The notes beneath the pieces are model-generated. The model saw only the letters and a program-made list of their open reading frames with translations, was not told where the DNA came from and made no database searches. From the NCBI RefSeq assembly GCF_027580225.2, contig NC_073351.2, positions 8,474,501-8,538,500 of the forward strand: DNA of 64,000 nucleotides, read 5' to 3'. A program made the position numbers and the translations under genes. This stretch comes from Misgurnus anguillicaudatus (taxonomy: Eukaryota; Chordata; Actinopteri; Cypriniformes; Cobitidae). Position 1 is the stretch's first letter. Every line of letters begins with the position of its first letter. This document shows, in pieces, positions 33,600-45,410 of this stretch.

Positions 33600-35770
33600 A
33601 TTATTTTCGAATAATTCGAAAATGATTTCTTATGTTATTTACTACAGTTGTCTGATTGGCAATTAGCAATTAACAAGCCAGCTTTAAGTATCTCATTTGT
33701 GAGGTAAGACTGTTAACAGGGTTACATATGAGGTTACATTATGGTATGAATGTTGCCCTCAAAAGGTTATCGCCTGGGTAAATGTGGTCAACACATAGCG
33801 AGGCAGCACACTAGGGCTTGCAAATCCTTTAAAAGTAGTCATACTGCAGTCTTTTCCACATCATGTAGACACAGTTCAGAAAATGAAGTTTCTGTTTTCT
33901 GTGGCCAGAGAGAGTGAAGTTGTCCACAAACAGAAGCATCTGTTGTATATATCCACAGCTGAGCCATGAAACTTACATTTCCTCACTCATCTGTTGAGAT
34001 AGGCCTAAATCTCAGAAGGGACTTGCAAAGAGTCTTCAAAGCCTGGCCTGGTATCTAGATTGAACCAGGTAGTTCTGCTTTTCAAAATAAAGAAACAGAA
34101 AAAAGGCCTAACAGAGAACGTTGGGGAGCACAATACCCCAAAACTGTGAAAGGAATACAGACTAAAGATTTATTTCTCTCCCCTTTTAAATAAATATATA
34201 AGTTTCCAGAGAGATGAGAATACTGTCTGCACACCAACCGGTTGTCTTGGCAAAGCTTTTTTTAGGGGGCCTGCCAAGTGGGGGCTATGACATCCATGGC
34301 CATGTAGAAAAACCAAACCTCTCTTAAATGACCGAGTTGACCGTTTCTTGGAAACTCGTGTGTGGCTTTCTTAATCAAAGAGGGCAAACAAAGAGATCCA
34401 AGCTAAATGTAACCCTACAGCTCGCTACTGGCGAGAAGAGCTGTTCGCATTTTAAAAGACCTCTACTGACACACTCCATGCAGGAAAGCATTCATTTTGA
34501 AATTGCGCAGCGGTAGCTGCCAGTAAAAGTCAGCTCATGTGGCGTCTGAGTGCATTTCAGAAACATATTTTTATGAATGGCCACTTTTAATTGAAAAACA
34601 CCAAATAATCAGTAAAGCCATTCCTGGTCATTCCTGAAAATAAAAGAGCTAGACATTTCTAGCATGGTTTTAAGAACAAGGATTTAAGCAATGGTTTTTG
34701 ATTCTTTTATTTAGAGATTGACAGGAAAGAGAAGAGGAGAAAGATAGAAATTGGAATTGCCCCATGTTCGAACCCAAGTGTCATTGTCAAGTGCACTACC
34801 TTCTACTCCACATCTCCAGCAGTTAATTTATTTTAATGTTACTTCTTGCTGAAAATAAATGAAGCACCAAATCATGCCCCATGCCAACAAGACTGAAAGA
34901 TCCTTGGGTGTCCAACAGGGTGATAAATGGTTGCCATTTGTTATGCAGAGGTCTGGGAAAAGCTCTGCATCCCAATGTCTGCTACTGAGAGACTTTCTTT
35001 GTCTCTCCGAAAGCCCTTAAGAATAAGCCACAATGTGCTGACCAAGGTCATAACCAGACGAGAGAGAAGGGTGAAGTAAAAAGACAGAACACTGTGTCCA
35101 TGCGTGTTGGCAGCCCATATGGAACTTTAAAGAAAAGACCGGACAATTTCAAGATCTCATTCACAGAATCTTTTTTTTTCTGGGACAGCAGAAAACGTAA
35201 TATATCAGAAGAGTCTATTTTCCCTTGTATAGGCGAGCGTACACGAAGTTTACATAGGTGAACACCTCTGTATTTCAAAATAATAACCTAAGGTACAGAA
35301 TATCATACTGTAGCTAGAAAGCATTCATTACATGTGATAATATTACATTGTATGTATACCAAATGTTCGTTCTTCTACAGAGCACTGTGGGCAGTGAATA
35401 GTAAAGTACAAAATCCCGTCGGGTACGCCAATAAGGCTACTATGGCCATCGCTTTTGGGGAAACAGTAAGCAAAGCTAACCATGTGTTTTTACACTGAGA
35501 AGTTGTGCCTCTAGCACTGTGCTGTATGCTTGGTTTGGTTTGCAGTGATGTTTTGAAAGGAAGCCAAAGGAATTGAAGGAAGAACAAGGCTCTTAGTTGT
35601 GGGTTTGTGAGCTAAGGCGTTAAGGGCACTCCCCTAACTAATGGAGACAATGCACAGGCCTGATTTTAAGAAAAACTAAGCATAATGGGATTGACTTAAA
35701 TTTTTTTACCTTTTTAATTCCAAACTTGACCACTGACTGAAGTTTTGAGAGCAAAGTCATAATTTAGAGA
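33600..35770. other. intron, mostly unique-looking
   Basis: Apart from a SINE-like piece near 34700-34830 I see no recognisable repeats or exons. Open frames here are under 80 codons and unconvincing. Confidence 0.4.
34700..34830 (-). repeat. tRNA-derived SINE fragment
   Basis: On the minus strand GTAGTGCACTTGACAATGAC leads to a B-box-like GGGTTCGAAC, followed by a tail with CTTTCCTGTCAATCTC. This arrangement matches a fish tRNA-headed SINE type I recall. Confidence 0.5.
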
Positions 35771-36165
35771 TTGGGAGCCTGTCCACACGGAGATGCATTT
35801 AGATATAGATACAAATGTTTTATCGAATCAGCATTTCGTCTAGACGGATCAGGTGTTTTGGGAGCTTGAATCCGCTATTTTTTAAACCGGGTCCCAAAGT
35901 GGATAAAACTGAAACCAACACCCCTGCATCTTTGTGTGTAAAGCCAATCTGTACATTTATGTGTACGTTTCCTTATCTATTTAGCTACTTATGTGTGAAA
36001 CCACACACTTCCATTTATTTTATGATCTGATCATGAACTTGCACATGACGCGCGCTGTTCTATGAAGCTGGTTATTCCAGTTTGCACACACTTCTCTGTT
36101 TGAATTTTGATTTGTATTTAAAACCCCCGTGTCAAAGAGTTGAACGGTAACTTGTTGCAATTACA

Positions 36166-36173
36166 CATGCATC
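36166..36173 (+). repeat. 8-bp target-site duplication (left)
   Basis: CATGCATC, identical to 38899-38906. Confidence 0.9.
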
Positions 36174-36411
36174 TAGGGTTGCCAACTTTGTCACTCTGAA
36201 ATACGGGACAAAGGGTGGCCTGCCGGGTATGGTTTTGTGTATACAGTGTGTTGTTTTAAGCCATTTGTAAATAAGATGGCTAATCCCTAATTAAATATTA
36301 ATTTAAAACTCTTATGCCTTGGTAACTTGTGGTAGGTTTATTAATAGTTTGTTTATATACAGTAGGTACTTTAACACAGTCCTTTAATTGAACCATTACC
36401 TAACTATCTAA

Positions 36412-37327
36412 GGCTGGGTACACACCAAAAGAAAATCAGGCTGATTTTGGGCCGATTTCCCCCCTTCCGACAATCCTAGCTATGTCCCGAGTATAGCAAT
36501 GGTTCTACAGATTATTTTATCAGATTGCCCCTCCGTGTGATGTGTGTTAAGAGTGTCTGAACCTGCTCGGAAGAACGTTGGAGCCGTGCCGATCATGAAT
36601 CGTAAATATTCAACATGATCAGAAATCCTGATGTGTGTGGGAAACCTAAGGACAAACGCGAGCACGCTATTGAGATTATCACGTGAAACGAAACCATATC
36701 CAATCAGAAAGTGAGATGAGGGAAGACAGAAGCAGTCATGACGCAGCATAAAGGCGCTTCTCAATCCGTAGGTCGCATTTCCAGACTGTCTTATTTCAGA
36801 ATATTAACAGTTTACTATTATTTCAGGTTTATCGTATATTGTTGTAATATACTTATGACTTGTGAATGTAATGCTCAGTTAACTTGAATAAACCAGGTTT
36901 CATGACGTATGCAGCCTGCATATGCGACCTCCGCAGGCTGCAGCCTTCGGATTGCGAAACGGCCAAAGTGAAGTTGATGTGGACAGCAGAGATGCAAGAT
37001 CACTTTGTTGATTTGTGGCAACAGCACGAATGTTTATACAACGTGTCTTGTAAAAAGTATTCCAAGCACTATCATTGAAATGTCTTCCTGCATATCGTCC
37101 GCCATGCTTATTCTGAAGTCTCGCGAGATTTTGTGGGATTTCCTGGGTTCACAGTCGAGACTCGAGAATCTGTTTGTGTGTGGTGTGCTGTCTTTGACAC
37201 ATAATGGCACACCACACACTATAGAAGCAAAACAGGAGCAAAATCAATTTTTTATCCTCATTTTTGTGGTCAATCACATTTTTAAAATCTTATAAGATGT
37301 AAAAAATCTTTTGGTGTGTATCCAGCC
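36412..37327 (+). mobile_element. PIF/Harbinger-type element nested in the hAT copy
   Basis: GGCTGGGTACACACCAAAAG at the left and CTTTTGGTGTGTATCCAGCC at the right are inverted repeats. TAA flanks both (36409-36411, 37328-37330), the 3-bp target type of PIF/Harbinger. It contains a MADF-like gene fragment at 36974-37078, supporting the family call. Confidence 0.85.
36974..37078 (+). pseudogene. MADF/Myb-like gene fragment of a Harbinger element
   Basis: The frame starting upstream at 36884 encodes WTAEMQDHFVDLWQQHECLY then NVSCKKYSKHYH before a stop. W-x-x-E-M followed by L-W-x-x-H-x-x-L-[YF]-N-V and K-x-Y is the opening of MADF (Adf-1/Myb-like) domains, which PIF/Harbinger transposons encode as the DNA-binding partner of their nuclease. 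Only the first helix or two survive. The fragment is out of context for a working protein, so I call it a relic. The ATG at 36884 and preceding residues have no clear meaning. Confidence 0.65.
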
Positions 37328-37737
37328 TAAGACAAAACACTTCTCGCACTAAGGTTTAAAAAAACGTTAACCCCTTCATATTAATCTTACGTGTGACAAA
37401 CTAAAAAGAACTAAAAATTACATATATTCTCTAAGCTGTACTTTTGCAGAGTCAACATCAAATACTTTAACAAATACTGAAAATACACTTACAGGCTGTG
37501 AAACAGAAGAGCATGAATGTCTTAGCAAAGTTGGAAATGCCTTGGGGCTTTTCAGATTAAGACGTTTTATTAGACAGGTCGGAATCAGCGATCTCTTTAG
37601 ATTTGAGAGCTTTGTAACTATGCCAATCTTATACATCCACAAATATTAAATCCTATTATATGACACCTTACGTATACTGATTTTACTTGTATGACAGATG
37701 TCGGTGATCATTCTCAAGTGTCGTGATCATCTATATT

Positions 37738-38101
37738 GCAAAAAATATATATTTTCAAATTGAATTTTAAATATATTTCAAAATATACAAAACATTGCCA
37801 AATATATTTACTACATAACATTGTTTGTATATTTTGAAATATATTTTAAAGTATTTATAAACTTAACAGGTTTGAAAAAAAATTAATATTAAGTATTTTT
37901 TCAACTGCAAAAATGTACTTTATAAAATTTTATATTTCAAACATACTTTACAGACTTTTTATATTTTGGCCAGAAAAAATAAATTATTTGCAGAATGGTT
38001 TGTAAAATTAAAAATGTATTTGTTGCCCTGAAATACATTTAGAAATATACGTTAATATATAAAGGCTAAAACTAAATATATTTTAAAATTCCAAAATATA
38101 T
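37738..38101. repeat. AT-rich fold-back stretch
   Basis: Dense AAATATATTT motifs. The left GAATTTTAAATATATTTC and right AAATATATTTTAAAATTCC sides are inverse, consistent with an AT-rich MITE. Confidence 0.45.
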
Positions 38102-38611
38102 TTAATTCTTTTCCCGCCATTAACAAGTTACAGTATCGCGTCAATAGCGTGAAAACATTTCCTACAAATTATGCTTTCCTGACGAGTTTTTAAGGTAATC
38201 TGTAATTCCGCTATTATCCGCTATAATTATAAAAAACTGAAGCAAAACTAATTTGACAAATTTTAAACTCCTTTTATGTTTTGATAATCATTTTCATTAT
38301 CTTTTAATCTGATCTCTGACAAAATTCTTTTACAAAAATGCAATTATTTCAGCTTTTTGCTGAAAATTTGGTATTTTTGAATAAACCTACCCATATTTAT
38401 GAGGTCATAAGAAGAGAACAAATGAAAATAGAATTAAACGTTTTTTTCCCATTGTGTTTGTTTGAAAGCAGAGGGTTTGTTCTTTAATAAATGTTTATAT
38501 TTTTATATAAAAAATTTTTTTACTGGAAGGCATTTTGTGAAACTTTTGTGAAAATCACAAAAAATGCTGGAGGGCATCTATTTTAAAAAGCCTGGTGGGA
38601 AATTAATTAAT
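38102..38611. repeat. CCGCCA-ended element, older copy
   Basis: Same order of internal words as the copy at 53193-53738 (TTTTATGTTTTGATAATCAT, TGAAAGCAGAGGGTTTGTTC, AAAATCACAAAAAATGC). Ends TTAATTCTTTTCCCGCCA and TGGTGGGAAATTAATTAA are degraded inverses. Confidence 0.75.
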
Positions 38612-39044
38612 TAAAACTTTTCTTTCTACAAAATGTATTTGGTTTAATATATTATATTTAAAACATATTTTTGGCCATTTTTGTCTGGAACTGACAGGTG
38701 GATAACATCAAAGTATGGCGAGAGCATTTTGATAGCAGTCTCCTCTGTATAATTTCTCACGGGAATTTGTGGCGCCACATGAAGTCGAACAAGCCTGTTG
38801 TATCAGTCACTGGTTAGATCAAAAAATGGGATGTGGGAGGTCACATATGGGACAAATAAATTTTGCCCAAAATACAGGACGTCTCGGCTAATACCCTACA
38901 TGCATCCTCACCACGACACGCCCCTTAAGGCATTGCTTCTGCAATTTCTTTGTACAGAGGAAAATAAAATAAGGGGAAGCACTGACGTGTGGATGTGGCC
39001 TGAGATGCATAAAGAGAGATGGTAAATAACATCCAGTTACTTAC

Positions 39045-39220
39045 AAGCAAACTGCAGAAGGGCATCTCTGCTTAGGACGATGCCGATGCTGTTCTCTGCT
39101 CTGCACTGGTATCTCCCATAATCAATGGCTTCGCTTGCGTTGTGTATTATCAAGTTTCCGTCAATCAAACTGTAGCGGAAATCTGCTTCTACATCCACAT
39201 TCGATCCATTTATCAGCCAG
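39045..39220 (-). CDS. cntn5: contactin-5 coding exon, second half of Ig domain 1
   Basis: Exon of 176 nt between an acceptor (GTATTTACAG) and a perfect donor (T then GTAAGT). It opens with one base completing a serine codon, then encodes [36 protein letters not shown] and ends LLQFA with one spare base, ready for the AYL start of the next contactin exon. The tryptophan and the D-Y-G-x-Y-x-C motif are the Ig core residues; the cysteine pairs with the one in the upstream exon. Two N-glycosylation sequons are visible (NGS, NAS). FRYSLIDG and LLQFA support a contactin and fit contactin-5 best. The next exon (Ig2) would lie below position 1, so the intron exceeds 39 kb. A transposon edge lies about 43 bp past the donor. 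Confidence 0.93.
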
Positions 39221-40002
39221 CTGTAAATACAACAATAAAATTAGTAAAGATGAAACAAATGATGTATTAGGAGAGGCGTGAAGTGTGTACAGGTTTGGCA
39301 AAAACATTCTGCCCGTCTATCATTAATCAGGCAACAGACTGAACATAGATTTATGACTTGTCTGGTTGCTCTAACAAACAATGTGATTACAATTTTAGGG
39401 GAATAAACCTGCAAAAGTATAGCTACCTCTAACCATGAAACTAGCTTTTACTAGATTTAATATATACAGAAGTTATCACATGATCACCAGTGAACAGCTT
39501 GTTAGCACATAGACTGATGTGTCTAAATAGCTCAGACAGGAATATCGATCTAAATTACGGACCGGACGTCAAACCACATTAGTGTCTGGGAACACAGTCA
39601 CATGGCGGATCATTCAACCTCGGCAACACCTTTATTTATTTATGCTTATGGAGGATAAGTGATTCCTCCAGGTGGAATCAAATCCATCGATCAATTGCTG
39701 TCTGCTTTCTAAAGGTTAAGACTTCTCTGATCCAATAGTACGGGTTGAGGAATAAAATGCTGATTCTAGCATATATATACGGTTTAAACTAGTCAAACTA
39801 TCATTCTAGCACATCGTATCAATTCCAATTAGTAATCCACAGTGGAAAAGTCCAACATCTGTGTCAAATTAGCATTAGTCTAACAGAAATGCCACCCAGA
39901 CAGGATAATAAGGATTCAAGGTAAAGCTCCGGAGAAATTAAATGTCATTTATTATCCATTTAATAAAATCTTATCCATGTTAATGAGACGAGTAAAGCGT
40001 AC
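39221..40002 (-). other. cntn5: short cntn5 intron within Ig domain 1
   Basis: A 782-bp phase-2 intron between the two Ig1 exons, with donor GTACGC and acceptor TTTACAG on the minus strand. No transposon ends are seen in it, in contrast to the rest of the window. Confidence 0.9.
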
Positions 40003-40126
40003 CTGTAGGTTGGAGCAGGATTTCCTCTGGCTTCGCAATTCATTATCACTTTCTTATCGTCTGAGCCCAGGGCGAAGATTGCGTCATCGGGTTCCTGAAC
40101 GAATACTGGACCGAACTCTTCGCTCT
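40003..40126 (-). CDS. cntn5: contactin-5 coding exon, first half of Ig domain 1
   Basis: Exon of 124 nt with an acceptor (GTGACCCCAG after a T-rich tract) and a donor (CAG then GTACGC). It begins with two bases of a codon and ends with two. It encodes [14 protein letters not shown], then a short SDDKK loop, then [21 protein letters not shown] carries the first cysteine of the Ig fold, and GNPAPTY is the usual turn before the core tryptophan, which falls in the next exon (W-L-I-N-G). The phrase [10 protein letters not shown] is the entry to Ig1 in contactin-5 as I recall it. In contactins the first four Ig domains form a horseshoe that binds partners. The intron to the next exon is only 782 bp, whereas the intron on its 5' side is 16.6 kb. 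Confidence 0.92.
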
Positions 40127-40359
40127 CTGGGGTCACAATGAAAAAGAAAACATGATTTGCAAACCTTTAAAAATAAACAGTGATATTACGCTTCAATTCA
40201 GAGCTAATTTCTGAAAAAAAAACTGAAAGGTCAAATCACTTTGAACAAAAATTAAACATGCTGTTGTTTTGTTTGCGAGTTGTTTTGGCACATGAGTTAC
40301 TAGAGAATTTATGCAAATGTTGATTTGGTGATGTTAATAACGTAAATCGCTTCTGAACC

Positions 40360-41028
40360 AACATAGCACGATGCATAGTTGGAGAAACTAACTAGCTTGT
40401 CACAACTGTTTTCAGAAAGCATAGTAACTTAAACCATGTTGGTTTAACAACTTAGTTGATGATGTCACGTGGGAGATGAAGTACTAATTAATCTGTGCAA
40501 ATCAATTTTATGTCAGATTACTGCTGTAAATAACATATATTGCATCGGAAGATTAATTTTGTTATCGTAATTTAGTTGCCTGTTGTTTATTTTCAAGATA
40601 TAAAATTCATGCGCAAGTTCCCTCTTACGTCACTCCTCCCAGGGATTCCCCAGGGTCTTAAAGTTTGTAGATCTGCACACATGCGCAGCTTTCAAATTCA
40701 GCGCTGTAATTCTGTTTACAAACTTAAAGACATAAAATAAATAAAATTTGTATATATTTAGAATGATGGATATAGAATGTACTACATGTTTTTTTGTTAA
40801 TTTGTTCAAAAGCATTATCAACGCAAGTCTATATATGATAATAACAAGGAACGCTGCTTCTAATGACAGGTGAAGAGCTGTCGTTCAAACCACACAAATT
40901 TGCGATGCAGCTTACGAATGTTCGTTTGAACTATGGTTTCAGGAAACACCAAATCCTTGACCTTCGCCAGTAACGACGTAACTTACGACAGTAGTTGGCT
41001 AACAATGCTTTTGGGAAACGCACCACAG
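40360..41028. repeat. repeat related to the TTTCCCAAAAGC MITE
   Basis: The right end GCTTTTGGGAAACGCACCAC is the inverse of the terminus at 1364. The left side (AACATAGCACGATGCATAGT) is degenerate, so the start is uncertain. Confidence 0.45.
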
Positions 41029-41197
41029 GTCTCACTGTTAATACGTAGTATTAACACATAACTTTCATAAACACAAAACATATATTTTTTTAATTAGATG
41101 TTAAAGCATATTTATTCGTAGCATTATTTTGTTTTTAAATCTATAAAACTTAATAATAAAAAGTGCTGTATAATTTCCCTTTAACCATTTTATCGAT

Positions 41198-41787
41198 AAT
41201 GAGTGCGTTTACATGCACGGTCTTACGGCGACTATGCTTAATAAACTGATAATGCGTGGGGTCATGTAAACGCGTAAAACTGTTTTCTTTTATCGGGGAA
41301 AGCCCATAAACGGCGTAAGCAAAAACCAATGTCGTTTTTTGCTCATTACACGGATTTCGCATGGCATGTAAACAACCATCTTTTTTCGCGGTTTTGTCCA
41401 TGTGCGAATGTCTCCGCTAATGAAAGATAAACGTCACACGTGGAAGTAAGCGCAAAGTAACACATAAAAGTCTCCGCTTGACTAAAGCAGTTGGCAGAGA
41501 AACTGTTAAAATAGAAGCTCGTGTTATATTTACAGACTCTGCAGACCCGAGAAGAGATACAACAGTAGAGCTTAAGACAGATATGCCGTCGACTTTTTTA
41601 ATGACTATTATGTACTATAGGTGGTGACGTCACTGCCTGCGTCACTGATAATTCAAGTCCCATGTAAACGCAGTTGTCTGCAAAGCTGGCTTTTTGATTT
41701 GCATGTAAATGCATGAAAACCGTTTTCTATAATAAGCAGATTTTTGATAGTTACCTGCTTATTATGTGCATGTAAACACACTCAATG
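41198..41787. repeat. MITE with TGAGTGCGTTTACATG ends
   Basis: AATGAGTGCGTTTACATGCA is mirrored by TGCATGTAAACACACTCAAT. Internal ATGTAAAC/GTTTACAT words repeat. An 83-codon minus-strand frame across it is accidental. Confidence 0.7.
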
Positions 41788-42279
41788 CTACCACCCTAAC
41801 CCTACCCAAACCTTAAACCCAAAGCCTTCTTTATACAAAAAAAAACACGTAATGTATTCTTTGTATATTCTGCAACATAAAAGACAGAATGTGTAATTTT
41901 TTAGTAACAATATATCATTTATAACATTTAGTAACCGAGTCCACACTGGCTCATTTTATGAATTGTTTTAAAAATATACATGACCATAAGTTAAACTTCC
42001 AGCATCCCATTCATACACTGAAAACACAATTTAAAGAAACCTCCACCAAAAATAAATGAAAAAAAATACCTATGGTATTTAAGCCTTGATGTGTACCATG
42101 GCAAATGACATTTCTGGGATAACCACATTGGTACAAAAGGTACATAAACATAGCAGTCATCCAGTACCATAGTACATATCAAAATACCATGAAATGTTAA
42201 TCTAACATTGTCGCTTTATCAACATCTTGTATGTCTGAATTACATTTTTGTAAGGGAAATGATGTTTATGATATCATCA

Positions 42280-42820
42280 TGGCTGAATACTCCCTGTCAC
42301 GCCTCGACTAAATCCGGCAGATGCTGTTGTTTTTTTGTGCAGGAGCGGATTTAGACAACAGAGAAAAAGAAGAGATGAAGGACCTGTGGGCGCAGAGTTC
42401 AAGCATAACCTAGTCATTTGTAGCGGCTTGGGAGTGAGCTATATAAGCTCCGGCTCTATTATTTATGCTGTGTGCTGCATGCATAATAAATCCCTTCATG
42501 CGGGCTGCAGCACCGTCCCTGTCTCGAGCTGTATTTCGCCCAGGTGTCAGCATACGGGTAGCCAGGCATGTAAAAAAAAACGTCTCCTGTACAACCTGTA
42601 TCGTTTTCAGGACAAAAAACACATTTCTTATACATCACAGTCTGTTGCTGTATCGCCCACAGGAAAGTGTTACATTCTCAAGAGGGGATATATGATCGCT
42701 GGCAAAACAAAGAGAGGAAAAGTGCAAGATATAGCCTATGAGATATACATCACAACAATATTTGCAAATAAAATACTTTACTTGAAGCCAGTCCTGTGCA
42801 TACAATGCATTACATAGTCA
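42280..42820. other. unique-looking stretch with the longest open frame
   Basis: A 160-codon plus-strand frame (42335-42817) is antisense to cntn5 and unlike any family I know. It has no domain pattern, and its low-quality 3' part is rich in Lys, Ile and Tyr from AT-rich DNA. I treat it as non-coding intron. Confidence 0.4.
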
Positions 42821-42869
42821 TTCTTATTGCATAATTTACATGATAAATGTTACAGTGTAGTTGCTAAGT

Positions 42870-43000
42870 GGTTGTTAGGTCAAACGCTTTAGCAGATGCT
42901 TTTATCTAAAGTGACACAGTGTATATTATGTACATATACATATATACAACTATATGTGTGGAGTTTGAACCTATGACCTTTCCATAATACTGTGTTGTAC
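42870..43000 (-). repeat. tRNA-derived SINE fragment
   Basis: The minus strand carries GGTCATAGGTTCAAACTCC (B-box-like) followed downstream by TAGATAAAAGCATCTGCTAA. The latter is the body motif of a fish SINE also seen at 50455-50630. Confidence 0.55.
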
Positions 43001-43822
43001 TAAATGAGGAATGCTGCTGTCTCTGAAGTTGCAATATCTTTATATGGCTTTACATAACTATAAATAAAATGCTTGGTGGTAAGATGCATTTGCTAGATTA
43101 TGGTGGCCAGGAGGCCAAACTCATGAGTGACTTTACAAAAACACTATATGACATGACATCTATCCTTGTCTTGAACCCTCAACATTGTTACAGAAGAAAA
43201 AAATGTGAAGAGCCCAAGCGGCAACCTTACGGTCTCTCTCTTGAATCCAACAATAAAGTGACTTAAACTGCAATTTAACGACTGGCCCATAGACCCCCTA
43301 TGTTAAAATGCCAAATTTACAGCAGAAAAAATATGGTTTTTAGATGATTTCAGCAGTAACAACATAAACAAGCGGCTTTCGTGGAAAACACGTAACTTCT
43401 GGTAAACCCCGCTAAGAATAAATAACAACAAAGTAGTTTATTTATATAGCAAGCCGAATAAACAACACATAGATTACCTAGGAAACCAAAACATTTGTTA
43501 TTTTCAACGAGGTATTTGTTCAAGAGTTCAGTTTAGCAACTAGTCAGACCATTAAAAAAACAGAAACCAGAAGTAAAGTTCCGACCAGACGCGAAATCGT
43601 GTGACCGCACGTGCGTACGATGAAACCAGATTTCGATCTTTTGCATGAACAAATACGTTGTTTTGAATGTAGAAACGCGTCAAGCGTGCTCAATTAGAAA
43701 GCAATGTGGTCGCGACACGCATGCGATGCAACACACTCTTTTTCCCACCTTCCAAATGAGGTGAGTGTCGCGGATGTGTTTTCTGTGTGGTTTTAGATGC
43801 GAAAAGTAAACCGCCTCTTACT

Positions 43823-44095
43823 GGGGGGTTCACACCAGATGTGAGTTCAATGATTTGCGTCAGTAGATTGCATACAAAGTCAATGCAAAGACGCGATCAG
43901 ACGCGTCCTCGCATGGGTCGATGCAAATGACGTGATATAGGCGGCGCGTTTGCCGCGAAAACACGCACTATTCGCCTCAAACGTGTCTTCGCCCAAGTTG
44001 AAAATATTCAACTCGAGCGAAAAATTTGCATGACAAATCTCACCTTGTAATCTAGAGCGAGTAACGCGATGCTCCGCGTTTGGTGTGTACGTAGC
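43823..44095. repeat. MITE with GTTCACACCAGA ends
   Basis: GGGGGGTTCACACCAGATG on the left and GCGTTTGGTGTGTACGTAGC on the right are imperfect inverses. The interior is unusually rich in CG and GCG for this window, typical of a Harbinger-type MITE family in fish. Confidence 0.6.
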
Positions 44096-44129
44096 ATTAC
44101 AGTTCTGCATAATTAAGGGTGTGGCCACT

Positions 44130-44372
44130 TCAGTGACAGCTGCCATAGTGTAGAGCTAAGCGGGCATGGTTTCCGCCACCAGGCATCTCAGCTCCACCTA
44201 CGCTCCGCCTCTTTGCCCATTTTCAGTTATCCGGGAATGACGCGTTGCCAAGATGCCGACGGTCGGTTCCGCACACTTTTTGGATTTCAATATGCTTTTC
44301 AGAAACCTACGGGTGATGTCACAGACACTATGTCCATTGTTTATGCAGTCTATGGAAAAGCCCCTCATTTGA
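44130..44372. repeat. interspersed repeat ending in TTATGCAGTCTATGG
   Basis: Phrases CCGCCTCTTTGCCCATTTTC, TCCGGGAATGACGCG and GACACTATGTCCATTGTTTA resemble a common fish repeat I recall. No terminal inverted repeats could be placed. Confidence 0.45.
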
Positions 44373-45189
44373 TTCATGTTGCAAAGTATGAAACAGAAAA
44401 AAAGGCCAATTTGTTAGTCAGCAGTTTTTTAACTCATCCCCTCTGTCAGTTGAGTATCTTTATGTAAACCAGTGCTCTATTGTAAACACTCTATTTCCCC
44501 GACCATCTCTTGGCCGACTGTGGGCCTTTGAGATTTAAAGAGCTCTCCGCAGCACAAACACTCCCACTCACCCCATATGTTCCCCGTGATGCCAGCAGTC
44601 AATTTCTTCTTCTGTGAATTATTTACAGATCTGTTTAGCTTGGCAGGGCCTTGCGTAATTGGGGATTATTTTCTGACGTTACAATAAAACGAATTTAGTT
44701 GCATGTCAACAGTATGACTTTTTTAACTAGACAGATAGAGGGAAAACATCTCATTACACACACATCTTAGACTTTGATTGTTTTTATACGGTGCTACAAT
44801 TATCATATGTAACTAATAGAAACAGCTGATTCTCCGTTGGCTCGATCATCTTATTTCAGTTCGACCTTCGTGGGCTTGGATAGCAAACCTTTAATGTCTC
44901 CATCTTTTGAAGGATTTAGTCTGTGAATTTGGACACAGGACCCAAACCTAATGGTTATTTTTGTTATAAAAAGTAGCAATAATCTGTAACTGTATAGTGT
45001 TTAAACCCAGCTAAAGTCATTTTTTTGTGATTTACTGTTTTCTACTTAAATCATTCTACATAATGTAAAGAAGCCAGTGCAACTGGCTTTTAAAGGGGAT
45101 GAGAGCTGAGACTCTCATTGGTTTATTGCACGTTACACCCAAAACGCACCCATTACTTATTACAAGAATAGGAACAACCCTTTAGACTG

Positions 45190-45306
45190 TGTGACAGGCG
45201 CACAAACCATTTTCCCCATCGTTGAATTAGCAAAAGTGAAATCAGACACGCCCGTTTAGACCGTGCGCTTTGCGCAATGTGCTTAGATTGTTAAAATAGA
45301 GCCCAT
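45190..45306. repeat. end fragment of the GGGCCC Harbinger-like family
   Basis: GTGCGCTTTGCGCAATGTGC then TTAGATTGTTAAAATAGAGC matches the right end of the element at 45411-46638 (TTGCGCTTTGCGCTTCGCAC, AGATCTTTAAAATA). Confidence 0.6.
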
Positions 45307-45410
45307 AGTCTTTTTATCATGTACCTGAAATTGCCTACTTCTATATTACATATATGCAAATATCAATAAGCATAAGAAATAGTATATCCAAAACCTCAAT
45401 GCAAAAACAT

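Larger units (their letters stand above)
36174..38898. mobile_element. hAT element, 2.7 kb, carrying nested insertions
   Basis: Ends TAGGGTTGCCAAC and CGGCTAATACCCTA, with the perfect flanking duplication CATGCATC. Sub-terminal text includes ATACGGGACAAAGG at the left and ATACAGGACGTC at the right. Inside are a Harbinger-type element (36412-37327), an AT-rich fold-back stretch (37738-38101) and a CCGCCA element (38102-38611). No hAT transposase frame is visible. Confidence 0.85.
35776..39002. mobile_element. outer element with GTCCACAC ends, split by a hAT insertion
   Basis: The left end AGCCTGTCCACACGGAGATG and a right end GACGTGTGGATGTGGCCTGA are imperfect inverses. The 398-bp left part (35776-36173) and the 104-bp right part (38899-39002) belong to one element interrupted by the 2.7-kb hAT copy. 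The right edge is about 43 bp from the cntn5 exon at 39045. Confidence 0.55.
1..39044 (-). other. cntn5: cntn5 intron following the Ig1 exon (partial)
   Basis: Everything downstream (in gene direction) of the donor at 39039-39044 is intron to the window edge. It is filled with the transposons, minisatellites and Helitron-like array listed separately. I searched the minus-strand frames for the Ig2 sequence expected next and saw none. The longest open frames here are about 120 codons and look accidental. Confidence 0.8.
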
